Source of the DNA: Allocatelliglobosispora scoriae
GTDB lineage: Bacteria; Actinomycetota; Actinomycetes; Mycobacteriales; Micromonosporaceae
Direction of reading: 5' to 3'
Length of the DNA: 64,000 nt
Assembly: GCF_014204945.1 (NCBI RefSeq)
Contig: NZ_JACHMN010000002.1
Coordinates: forward strand, 3,061,001 to 3,125,000
Shown: piece after piece, positions 9,010-17,385 of the stretch
Position numbering within the stretch: the stretch's first letter is position 1
Layout of the letters: each line of letters opens with the position of its first letter
Notes under the pieces: generated by a model
What the model was told of the DNA's origin: nothing
The model's database searches: none
The model's input: the letters and a program-made list of their open reading frames with translations, nothing else
Position numbers and translations under genes: made by a program

Positions 9010-9395
9010 GACTGCTCCCCCTTCTGAGGTGCTGCTTCGCTCTGAGTGGATTCTTCCGCCGCGCGATCGTTTTCGCGGCGGAACGTCTCGTAGATCTGGG
9101 TGAGGGACTGCTTCTGCGCTGTCGTCAGACCGGGGTCGACGGCGATCGCCGCCAGGACGCCCTGGGTGTCGTCGGTGCCGAGCAGGCCCGCCCGCAGATA
9201 CATCGCGGGGGTGGAGACCCGCAGCGCCTGGGCTATCGAGGCCAGCACCTCGGCGCTGGGCTTGCGCAGCCCGCGCTCGATCTGGCTGAGATAGGGGTTG
9301 CTCACGCCGGCCTGCTCCGAGAGCTGGCGCAGCGAGATCTTCGCGTTTTCCCGAAGATCCTTGATGAATGCGCCGATGTCCTGCACGCAACCCAT
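9006..9395 (-). CDS. XRE-family transcriptional regulator
   Basis: A 129-residue regulator starting MGCVQDIGAF. An N-terminal Cro/CI helix-turn-helix spans about residues 8-62 (SLRQLSEQAGVSNPYLSQIERG), followed by a helical domain. The order XRE-HbhA-DUF2516 mirrors Rv0474-Rv0476, so it is likely the local regulator of hbhA. The ATG at 9395 is preferred to the one at 9437, because the intervening bases hold an inverted repeat that looks like an operator. Confidence 0.88.
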   Translation of the reverse strand: MGCVQDIGAFIKDLRENAKISLRQLSEQAGVSNPYLSQIERGLRKPSAEVLASIAQALRVSTPAMYLRAGLLGTDDTQGVLAAIAVDPGLTTAQKQSLTQIYETFRRENDRAAEESTQSEAAPQKGEQS

Positions 9396-9404
9396 CGTAA
9401 GCTG

Positions 9405-9424
9405 GCTTGCTAGCTCCAGCAAGC
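9405..9424. promoter_or_regulatory. Probable autoregulatory operator of the XRE gene
   Basis: Inverted repeat GCTTGCT-N6-AGCAAGC, ten bases upstream of the XRE start. Two further related half-sites (TTGCTAAC and TGCTAGC) follow at about 9428-9445, giving a cluster of TTGCTAGC-like words. Confidence 0.5.
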
Positions 9425-9475
9425 GTTTTGCTAACAAGTGCTAGCGGTCACAGATCAGGTCACGAGGAGCCGCGT

Positions 9476-9551
9476 CCCCGGTCACGTTTTGCAGCAAAGC
9501 GTGGCCTCGCGACGCGAAATGGCCACGCTTTGCTGCAAAACGTGACCGGGG
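9476..9551. repeat. Perfect 31-bp-arm palindrome, probable terminator of the asparaginase operon
   Basis: Arms 9476-9506 and 9521-9551 are exact reverse complements over 31 bases, beginning CCCCGGTCACGTTTTGCAGC. The 14-base loop itself contains TCGCGACGCGA, another short palindrome. It lies 45 bases after the stop of the asparaginase gene and upstream of the XRE promoter, the right place for a terminator, though the stem is much longer than termination needs. Confidence 0.8.
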
Positions 9552-9596
9552 TTGGCGCGGTCGGGCACGGCTCGGCGGGCCGGGCTCGGGGTGCGG

Positions 9597-10556
9597 CTAC
9601 CAGGTGGAGCGGACCTCGCCGACGGGGTTGCCGCCGCCGAGGAGCGGGACCCGGTCGAGCTTCGCCAGGACCGGAGCGGTCACGCCGAGGCGGCGCAGCG
9701 CGCTCGCGACGACGGGCATCCGGGCCCGCATCTGGCCGTCGTCGATCTTGAGGGCGACAGCCCCGACACCGGGGATCGCCACCGCGTGCACACCCTCCGC
9801 GCCGCCCTTGGCGAGCAGCCCGGCAACACCGCTCATCAGCAGGTCGTCGCTCTGACCGGTGCCGGAGACGAGGTCGGGGTGGGCGCGCATCGCATCCGCC
9901 ACGCTGCGCTCCGCCGAACCGGCTTCGGCCGAGACGAGCCGCAGGAAAGCCGTCGCGAGCGCGGTCAGCGAGAACGCCAGCACCGGCGCGCCGCAGCCGT
10001 CGATCCCGGTCGCGGCGATCGGCTCCCCCGCGATCTCGGCGACCGCGTCGGTGATCCGCTCCTGCAGCGGGTGCTCCGGGTCGAGGTAGCCCTCCGGCGA
10101 CCAGCCCGCCGCACGGCAGGTCAGCAGCATCCCGGAGTGCTTGCCCGAGCAGTTCATGTAGACGCGCTCGGCGTGGCCGCCCGCCGCGAGCACGGCGTCC
10201 CGCGCCGGGATGTCGAGCGGCAGGTCGGCCGGGCAGCGCAGCAGGGACTCGTCGAGCCCGGCACCGGCGAGCAGCGCCCGGACCCGCGAGATGTGGAACT
10301 CCTGGCCGTAATGGCTGGCCGCGATCAGGGCCAGATCGGCCGGGTCGGCGAGGCTCAACCCTGCCCGGAGCATGCCGACGGCCTGCATCGGCTTGCTCGA
10401 CGAGCGCGGGAAGATCGGGCCGGTGATGTCACCGACGGCGTCGACGGGGCGGCCGTCCGCGCCGAGCACCACCACGGAGCCCGTGTGGAACCCCTCGGTG
10501 AACCCCGAACGCACAACCTCGGCGAGCCGCTCGCCACCCCGGTATACCTCAGCCAT
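9597..10556 (-). CDS. Asparaginase, type II (Rhizobium etli AnsA-like)
   Basis: A 319-residue protein matching the asparaginase_II family (PF06089), which hydrolyses L-asparagine to aspartate and ammonia and is unrelated to E. coli AnsB. Conserved blocks are FPRSSSKPMQA near residue 50, NCSGKHSGML near 135, and GIDGCGAPV near 185. No signal peptide is visible, so it is cytoplasmic. It starts 16 bases after the nitroreductase gene stops and is likely the last gene of the pdxH-led operon, before the 9476-9551 palindrome. Confidence 0.88.
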   Translation of the reverse strand: MAEVYRGGERLAEVVRSGFTEGFHTGSVVVLGADGRPVDAVGDITGPIFPRSSSKPMQAVGMLRAGLSLADPADLALIAASHYGQEFHISRVRALLAGAGLDESLLRCPADLPLDIPARDAVLAAGGHAERVYMNCSGKHSGMLLTCRAAGWSPEGYLDPEHPLQERITDAVAEIAGEPIAATGIDGCGAPVLAFSLTALATAFLRLVSAEAGSAERSVADAMRAHPDLVSGTGQSDDLLMSGVAGLLAKGGAEGVHAVAIPGVGAVALKIDDGQMRARMPVVASALRRLGVTAPVLAKLDRVPLLGGGNPVGEVRSTW

Positions 10557-10572
10557 GCGGTAAGCCTAACGA

Positions 10573-11190
10573 TCATTCAGGTGTGACGCGCCACTCACCT
10601 CGGTGCACGACCTCCGCGATGCCGCGCCGACCGCGCTTGAGCGACGGCGACTTGCGGTCCGGCGCCCGGTAACCCACCGACACGGCGCCGATCGGCGTAT
10701 AGGCCGCGGGGACGCCGAAGGCAGCGCGGAAGTCGTCCATGCACTCCGGGGGTACGCCGAAGAAGCACGCCCCCAGCCCCTCGTCGACCGCCGTGAGCAG
10801 CATGAGCAGCGCCGCCATGCCGGTGTCGATGTCCCAGTAGGGCACCGGCCAGCGGGATTCGTCGCGATCGGTCCAGCCCTTGTCGTCCTCCGCATAGCGA
10901 TCGAGGTAGGCGGACTTGTTCGACAGCGGGACGATGATCACCGGTGCCGTACGCATGCCGACGAGCCACGTGGACCACACGTCGGAGCCGGCCGGGGTCG
11001 ACGACGCCCAGAAGCGCTCCCGCTGCTCCGGAGTGTCGAGGACGAGGAAGGCCCAGCCCTGGGAGAACCCCGCCGACGGCGCTCGGATGGCGTGCTCGAG
11101 GAGCTTGTCGACGATCTCCGACGGGACCGGGCGATCCGGGTCGTAGGTGCGCACCATCCCGCGTTTGCGCACGACGTCGGCGAACTCCAT
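10573..11190 (-). CDS. Nitroreductase family protein
   Basis: A 205-residue FMN-dependent nitroreductase-fold protein starting MEFADVVRKRGMVRTY. The phosphate-binding RAPSAGFSQGWAF segment, the central FFGVP stretch and the C-terminal KRGRRG segment fit the family. Substrates of such enzymes are usually flavins, quinones or nitroaromatics and cannot be predicted here. The start has GGAGGTAAC immediately upstream and begins two bases after the stop of the aldose epimerase gene, so the two are co-transcribed. Confidence 0.88.
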   Translation of the reverse strand: MEFADVVRKRGMVRTYDPDRPVPSEIVDKLLEHAIRAPSAGFSQGWAFLVLDTPEQRERFWASSTPAGSDVWSTWLVGMRTAPVIIVPLSNKSAYLDRYAEDDKGWTDRDESRWPVPYWDIDTGMAALLMLLTAVDEGLGACFFGVPPECMDDFRAAFGVPAAYTPIGAVSVGYRAPDRKSPSLKRGRRGIAEVVHRGEWRVTPE

Positions 11191-11192
11191 CG

Positions 11193-12101
11193 TTACCTCC
11201 CGATGCCCCACTGGCCGCGCCAGGACTGGCCCGGCTCCAGCACGATCAGATCCCGTCCTGACCGTAGCGCGTCGGGCGGGCAGGTCATGGGCTCCGCGGC
11301 AACGGAGCGGCGGCGGCGGTCGCCGGTCGCGGTGTCGGCCGAGTAGATCTGCCACCAGCGGAAATTCTCGTCGGCCCAGACCCGGGTCGTCTCGCCCGAC
11401 GGCGCCGACAGCGTCACCTCGCTGCGACCCTGCTCGTCCGGGACGACCCAGCCGAAGGCGAGGTCGAGGTGCACGTCGCCGATCCGCTTGGGGGTGGCGT
11501 AGTCCCACTCCGTGTCGGCGATCTTGGCGGCACCGATCGGCAGACCGCGCGAGTCGAGCAGCAGCCGGGTCCGCCCCGGTACGCCGAGCAGCGCCTCGTC
11601 GACCGACCCGCCGGGCGGCAGCAGGTAGGGGTGCGCGCCCAGCCCGAACGGGGCCGGGGTGTCGGCGAGGTTGACCGCCTCGTGGGTGACCGTGATCCCC
11701 TCGGCGGAGATCTCATAGCGGTTGGTCAGGTGCAGCGACCAGGGGTAACCGGGCTGGGCGTGCAGGTCGAGCTCGATGGTGACCGCGTCGGGGGCCTGCT
11801 CGACGAGGCGCCACGACACCCAGCGGACGAGTCCGTGGATCGCCGTGTGGCTCACCGGCTCGGAGAGCGGCAGCTGGTAGGCGTTTCCCTGGAACGTGTA
11901 GCGGCCGTCACGCAGGCGGTTGGGCCACGGGGCCAGCACCTGACCGGCTCCGCCGGGGCAGAGGTCAGCCTCGGCGTACCCGTCGAGGATCTCTCGGTCT
12001 CCGGCGCGATAGGCGCGCAGGCCACCGCCCACCTCGACCACGACGGCCTGCTGATCTCCGGACGAGATCGTCCACTGTGCTCCTGACGGCGATCTTTGCA
12101 T
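11193..12101 (-). CDS. Aldose 1-epimerase family protein
   Basis: A 302-residue galactose-mutarotase-fold enzyme. Family landmarks are PWPNRLRDGRY near residue 60, AIHGLVRWV with the catalytic-type His near 90, FGLGAHPYLL near 155, and AEPMTCPPDALRSG near 270. It interconverts alpha and beta anomers of an aldose; the specific sugar is unknown. It follows the MFS gene after ten bases and precedes the nitroreductase after two. Confidence 0.88.
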   Translation of the reverse strand: MQRSPSGAQWTISSGDQQAVVVEVGGGLRAYRAGDREILDGYAEADLCPGGAGQVLAPWPNRLRDGRYTFQGNAYQLPLSEPVSHTAIHGLVRWVSWRLVEQAPDAVTIELDLHAQPGYPWSLHLTNRYEISAEGITVTHEAVNLADTPAPFGLGAHPYLLPPGGSVDEALLGVPGRTRLLLDSRGLPIGAAKIADTEWDYATPKRIGDVHLDLAFGWVVPDEQGRSEVTLSAPSGETTRVWADENFRWWQIYSADTATGDRRRRSVAAEPMTCPPDALRSGRDLIVLEPGQSWRGQWGIGR

Positions 12102-12111
12102 GGGAGCGACC

Positions 12112-13518
12112 CTACCGGGCTGCCTCGGCCCGGGTGTAGCGAGTGAGGGTAGGCATGGCCAGGGCGAGCAGCGCCGCCGCGATCGCGCAGACGATGCCGC
12201 CGCTGACCCAGGAGAATCCGACCCCGATCGTCGCCAGCGCGCCCGCCCGCAGGTCGCCCAGCCGCGGCCCGCCCGCGACGACCGCGGTGAACGCGCCCTG
12301 CATGCGGCCCCGCATCTCGTCCGGCGCGACGGTCTGCAACATCGTGTTGCGGTAGACCGAGCTCACCAGGTCGGCCGCGCCCGCCACCGCGAGCAGCGCC
12401 ACGACCAGCCACAACTGGCGCGCCATGCCCGCCGCGGCGACCGCGAGCCCCCAGCAGATCACCGCCGCGACGAGGGCCCGGCCCTGGCGGCGGACGTGAC
12501 CGATCCAGCCCGAGGTGAGCCCGCCGACGACCGACCCCAGCGCCACCGAGGCGTAGAGCCAGCCCAGTGCCGCTCCGCTGCCGCCGAAATACTCGTCGAC
12601 GAACTCCGGATAGAGCGCCCTCGGCGAGGCGAGCACCATCGCGATCAGGTCGATCGCGAAGGAGCCCAGCAGCAGCGTGCTCCCCGCGATGTAGCGCAGC
12701 CCGGCGCCCACGGCCTTGGCACCGCCGCGCAGGTTGCCGCCGGTCGTGGGCAGGCTCGGCAGCCGCCACGCCGCCCAGATGCCGACGGTGAAGAGCAGGG
12801 CATCGATGGCGTACGCCGTCTCCAGGCCCGCCTGCCCCGGCCGGACGGTGAAGATGAGACCCGCCACGAGCGGACCGAGCACCGTCGCCGCCTGGACGGT
12901 GGTGGAGTTGAGCGTGTTGGCGGCCGGGAGCAGCTCGGGCTCGACCAGCCGGGGATAGATCGCCTGCCGGGTCGGCATCGAGATCGCGACGCCCGACGAC
13001 TGGAGCGCGACGAGGCAGAGCAGGACGGCCGGGGTCATCGTGTCGGTCAGCGTGAGGAGGAACAGCACCAGCGTCGACGACCAGGTGACCAGCGAGGCGA
13101 CGATGAGCAGTCGCCGCCGGTCGACGGCGTCGGCGAGCGCGCCGCCCCAGAGCGCGAAGATCAGCAGCGGGACGAACGCGGCGAGCCCCATCATCCCGAC
13201 CCAGAGCGACGATTCCGTCAGCCGGTAGATCTGCACCGGGATCGCGACGGCCGTGAGCTGGTAGCCGAAGAACGAGATCGCGTTGCCCGTCCAGAGCCGC
13301 CGGTAGGCCGGGATCCGCAGCGGACGCGGGTCCAGCATGATCCGCCGCCGGGCGGCTCCGGTGCCGCCGGCTGTGGTGACGGCGGCTTTCGGGTCGCCAG
13401 CTTTCGGGTCGGCGGCTTTCGCGCTGCTGGCCTTCGGGTCGGGGGCTTTCGGATCGAGGGCTTTTGGATCGGGGGCTTTCGCATCGCTGGCTGGGGGGTC
13501 GTTCGCGGGGGGCGTCAC
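12112..13518 (-). CDS. MFS transporter (EntS/MFS_3-like) with repeat-rich N-terminus
   Basis: A 468-residue protein. Residues from about 60 onward form a 12-helix transporter resembling the enterobactin-exporter-like MFS_3 group. The first 50 residues are a hydrophilic tail with seven pentads of the DPKAx type. The GTG start at 13518 overlaps the pdxH stop (GTGA), implying translational coupling; the frame is open to 13542, but that start would lie inside pdxH. The substrate is unknown; coupling to pyridoxal-phosphate metabolism might hint at vitamer transport, but that is a guess. Confidence 0.85.
   Translation of the reverse strand: MTPPANDPPASDAKAPDPKALDPKAPDPKASSAKAADPKAGDPKAAVTTAGGTGAARRRIMLDPRPLRIPAYRRLWTGNAISFFGYQLTAVAIPVQIYRLTESSLWVGMMGLAAFVPLLIFALWGGALADAVDRRRLLIVASLVTWSSTLVLFLLTLTDTMTPAVLLCLVALQSSGVAISMPTRQAIYPRLVEPELLPAANTLNSTTVQAATVLGPLVAGLIFTVRPGQAGLETAYAIDALLFTVGIWAAWRLPSLPTTGGNLRGGAKAVGAGLRYIAGSTLLLGSFAIDLIAMVLASPRALYPEFVDEYFGGSGAALGWLYASVALGSVVGGLTSGWIGHVRRQGRALVAAVICWGLAVAAAGMARQLWLVVALLAVAGAADLVSSVYRNTMLQTVAPDEMRGRMQGAFTAVVAGGPRLGDLRAGALATIGVGFSWVSGGIVCAIAAALLALAMPTLTRYTRAEAAR
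13381..13485. repeat. 15-bp tandem repeat encoding DPKAx pentads
   Basis: Seven degenerate 15-base units lie in frame at the 5' end of the MFS gene and encode residues 12-46 of the protein. Unit sequences vary at third positions and in the spacer residue (P, L, P, S, A, G, A). Confidence 0.8.
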
Positions 13519-14207
13519 GGCGCCAAGCGTTCCACGATCCACTCCGGGGAACCATTGTGATCCGTGTCCCCCGCCGCGTCTCCCGCCAGGCCTCCTGCCA
13601 GTCGAAACCGCAGGCGGTCGTGCATCCGGCTGCGGCGGCCCTGCCAGAACTCGACGCTCGTCGGCCGCACCAGGAACCCGCCCCAGTGCGGCGGCGGGTC
13701 GACCTGCGCGGGGAACCGGTCCCCGGCCTCGTCGAAGGCGGCCGTGAGCTCTTCCCGCCCGGCCACCACGCGGGACTGCGGGCTCGCCCAGGCCCCGATC
13801 TGCGAGGCGTGCGGCCGCACCGCGAAATACGCCTCCGTCTCGGCGCGGGAGACTCGCTCGACGGTGCCGCAGACGATCACCTGGCGCTGCAACGCATACC
13901 AGGGGAAGACGAGGCTCGCGACGGGATTGGCGGCCAGCTCCGTGCCCTTGCGGGACTCGTAGTTGGTGAAGAACGTGAATCCCCGCTGGTCGAAGCCCTT
14001 CATGAGGACCGTCCGAGCACTCGGCACCCCCTCCGGGGACGCCGTCGCCACGACCATCGCGTTGGGCTCCAGCACCTGCGCCGCGACCGCGTCGGCGAAC
14101 CAGCCCGCGAACTGCGTGTGCCAGTCGGCGGCGAGGTCGGTCTCGCTCAGCGCAGCGGTCGCGTAGTCCATCCGCATCCGCGCGAGGTCGGGTGTGTTCG
14201 TGCTCAC
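13515..14207 (-). CDS. pdxH: Pyridoxamine 5'-phosphate oxidase
   Basis: A 230-residue FMN enzyme that oxidises pyridoxine or pyridoxamine phosphate to pyridoxal phosphate in the B6 salvage pathway. It has the N-terminal RMDY segment, the PSARTVLMKGFDQRGFTFFTNY flavin-binding block, YALQRQV, and the C-terminal RPTSVEFWQGRRSRMHDR signature with a conserved arginine pair. Length is normal. It is the first gene of a five-gene minus-strand operon and is divergent from serC, another PLP-related gene. Confidence 0.95.
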   Translation of the reverse strand: MSTNTPDLARMRMDYATAALSETDLAADWHTQFAGWFADAVAAQVLEPNAMVVATASPEGVPSARTVLMKGFDQRGFTFFTNYESRKGTELAANPVASLVFPWYALQRQVIVCGTVERVSRAETEAYFAVRPHASQIGAWASPQSRVVAGREELTAAFDEAGDRFPAQVDPPPHWGGFLVRPTSVEFWQGRRSRMHDRLRFRLAGGLAGDAAGDTDHNGSPEWIVERLAP

Positions 14208-14387
14208 TCGCTCATCCTCGCCGATGTGAGCGGTCGTGCATCTCGGATAACGCGACTCCGCTCCGACCCGTGATGAGCGTCACGACGGCAGGGGGCGGCC
14301 CGGTCGGCGGGATCGGCCGAGGGCCGTGGAAAGATGCTGGTCGAAGGCAGCGTCGCCCATCTCGCACCTCGCTTCCGCGAAGGATGA

Positions 14388-15515
<1,128 letters not shown>

Positions 15516-15524
15516 GCGGCATCG

Positions 15525-15560
15525 GCGGGGGTGGGGTGCGCACGCGCATCCCACCCCCGC
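15525..15560 (+). terminator. Intrinsic terminator after serC
   Basis: A 17-base stem with one wobble, left arm 15525-15541 and right arm 15544-15560 (GCGGGGGTGGGGTGCGC and its near complement), ten bases after the serC stop. Confidence 0.75.
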
Positions 15561-15583
15561 TGTCGTTGCCGCCCCCGCGTGCG

Positions 15584-15657
15584 TGATCGCGTTACTTCTC
15601 TGAAGTAAGCCCTTCCCGCGCGGAAATAGGGACTACTTCCGGGAAACAGCGCGATCA
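15584..15657. repeat. Dispersed palindromic repeat, copy 3
   Basis: An imperfect inverted repeat from TGATCGCGTTACTTC to GGGAAACAGCGCGATCA, matching the other three copies. It sits between the convergent serC and the YhgE/Pip-like gene. Confidence 0.8.
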
Positions 15658-15727
15658 TGCACGCGCAGAACGTTCCTCTTGCGTGCTTGCGGTGCTTTTA
15701 CGAAATTGTCGATAATGTGCGAAACCG

Positions 15728-16672
15728 CTACTCGGCGGCCTCGACCTTCGGCCGCCGCAGGGTGATGAAGACCAGGCCTACGGCTGCGTAGCAGGCCAGG
15801 ACGAGAGCGCTTTTCATTCCACCGGCCCCGTCGAAGAAGGCGGTCGACCTCAGCAGCGTCGCACCGGCGCCGGCCGGCAGGAACTGTCCCAGCGCACCCC
15901 AGGGCTGCGGCAGCAGCTCCGGCGCGGCGGCGACCGCCGACAGCGGGTTGCCCACGAGGAAGACGATCAGGGCGCCGAGACCGATGCCGGGCCGCCCCAG
16001 CAGCGAGCCCAGGCCGGCCAGGGTCCCGCTCACGGCGAGGCCGATCAGACCGATCGTCGCAGCGTCGGCAAGGTGGTCACCGGAGATGACGCCGAGCCAG
16101 TCCCGCAGGACCAGCGTCCCGATCAAACCGCTCAGCAGGGCATAGGCTGCGACACCGACGAGGCGGGCCACCCAGGACGAGACCAGCAGCACCAGCAGGA
16201 TCCCGGCGAGCATGCCCGTCAGCAGCAGCGGCAGATAGGACGAGCTGAAACCCGCGCCACGGGGGTCGTCGACCGGGCTGGCGACGATGTCGACGACCTT
16301 GACCGGTGCGCCCTGGGACATCTGCTGAGCCGCGCCCGTGAGCAGGCTGGCGACGAGGGGTCCGGCGGCGGAAGCGGTGTGCAGCTCCGGGCCGGTGGGC
16401 GTGACGACGAACGCCGCGTAGACCTCGCGGTCGCGAATCGCCTGGTCGGCAGCCACGCCGTCGGCGAGCTTCGTGACCTCGAACGCCCCGTCATGGTTCG
16501 CCAGCTGCGCAGCGAGGGGGTCGACGGCCGCGGCCGGCCCGGCAACGGCGATGGGCACGTCGTGCGGCGCGATGTTGGCGGCGGGCGCGGCGAAGAGCGG
16601 CACCAGGAGTGCCTGGACCACGACGAGCCCCACCGCCAGGGCGGCTGCCGTCCGGAGGGATTTCTGGTTCAT
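15728..16672 (-). CDS. YhgE/Pip-like ABC-2-type membrane protein
   Basis: A 314-residue membrane protein with one N-terminal helix (residues about 8-30), an extracytoplasmic domain of about 110 residues, and five or six C-terminal helices. This is the layout of short YhgE/Pip or DUF3533-like ABC-2 superfamily proteins, often repressed by an adjacent TetR. The ATG at 16672 is chosen over 16678 because AGGAG is seven bases upstream of it. It is divergent from a TetR gene with two matching operators, so its expression is probably controlled by that repressor. A role in export or tolerance is likely but unspecified. Confidence 0.75.
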   Translation of the reverse strand: MNQKSLRTAAALAVGLVVVQALLVPLFAAPAANIAPHDVPIAVAGPAAAVDPLAAQLANHDGAFEVTKLADGVAADQAIRDREVYAAFVVTPTGPELHTASAAGPLVASLLTGAAQQMSQGAPVKVVDIVASPVDDPRGAGFSSSYLPLLLTGMLAGILLVLLVSSWVARLVGVAAYALLSGLIGTLVLRDWLGVISGDHLADAATIGLIGLAVSGTLAGLGSLLGRPGIGLGALIVFLVGNPLSAVAAAPELLPQPWGALGQFLPAGAGATLLRSTAFFDGAGGMKSALVLACYAAVGLVFITLRRPKVEAAE

Positions 16673-16692
16673 CACCATGCTCCTATTAAAAC

Positions 16693-16704
16693 GAACGCTC
16701 GTTC
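16693..16704. promoter_or_regulatory. TetR operator 1
   Basis: Perfect palindrome GAACGCTCGTTC, 21 bases upstream of the YhgE-like start. The identical half-sites recur at 16746-16757. Confidence 0.75.
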
Positions 16705-16745
16705 TCTTAAGTCCAAGGCTCCTCCCACCTGGCACAATCTGTCAA

Positions 16746-16757
16746 GAACGATCGTTC
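16746..16757. promoter_or_regulatory. TetR operator 2
   Basis: Perfect palindrome GAACGATCGTTC, 16 bases upstream of the TetR start. It shares the form GAACG-N2-CGTTC with operator 1, and the two are 53 bases apart, about five helical turns. Confidence 0.75.
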
Positions 16758-16773
16758 GTTTTATAGTCGACAT

Positions 16774-17385
16774 ATGCCGAAGGTCACCGAGGAGCACGCC
16801 GCCAACCGGCGGCGCCAGATCGTCGACGCCGCTCGGGCATGCTTCGTCCGCAACGGCTTCCATCAGACATCGATGCAGGACATCATCGCCGAGGCCGGGC
16901 TCTCCGTCGGCGCCGTCTACAGCTACTTCAAGAGCAAGGACGAGCTGATCGGCGCGATCGTCCAGGATGTCGGCGAGCACATCAACGCCAATCTCGGCAG
17001 CGCCGTCGGCGCCGATCCGGCCCCCGACCTCGACGTGGCTCTCAGTGCCGCGCTCAACGTCATGGAGAGCCAGCTCGAAGGGCTGTTCCGGCTGGCCGTC
17101 CAGATGTGGGGAGAGGCGATCCGCGACCCGGCGGTGGGCGTACACGTGACGGGGGTTTATGAGACCGTGCGCGGCCACTATTCCGCGCTCGCGCAGCGGC
17201 TCATCGCCGACGGGCGGCTCGCGCCCGGGACCGATCCGCTCGCGGTCGCGTCGGTGCTGCTCAGCATGACCCAGGGGTACGGGCTCCAGCGCGTGCTGAT
17301 GACCGGGCTGACGCAGGAGAGCTACCTCAACGGTGTTCGCGCGATCATCGCCACCGTGGGGAATCAGCCGAACCTGCGCGGCTGA
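16774..17385 (+). CDS. TetR-family transcriptional repressor
   Basis: A 203-residue TetR protein. The N-terminal DNA-binding domain is clear (RRQIVDAARACFVRNGFHQTSM, then IIAEAGLSVGAVYSYFKSKDEL), followed by a helical ligand-binding domain. It is divergent from the YhgE-like membrane protein, and both flanking promoters carry GAACG-N2-CGTTC palindromes, so it likely represses itself and that gene. Its 3' end overlaps the end of convergent pfkA by 22 bases. Confidence 0.92.
   Translation: MPKVTEEHAANRRRQIVDAARACFVRNGFHQTSMQDIIAEAGLSVGAVYSYFKSKDELIGAIVQDVGEHINANLGSAVGADPAPDLDVALSAALNVMESQLEGLFRLAVQMWGEAIRDPAVGVHVTGVYETVRGHYSALAQRLIADGRLAPGTDPLAVASVLLSMTQGYGLQRVLMTGLTQESYLNGVRAIIATVGNQPNLRG

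Noticed and set aside
15525-15657. Riboswitch or attenuator near serC
   Set aside because: The structures lie after the serC stop and are explained as a terminator plus a dispersed palindromic repeat.
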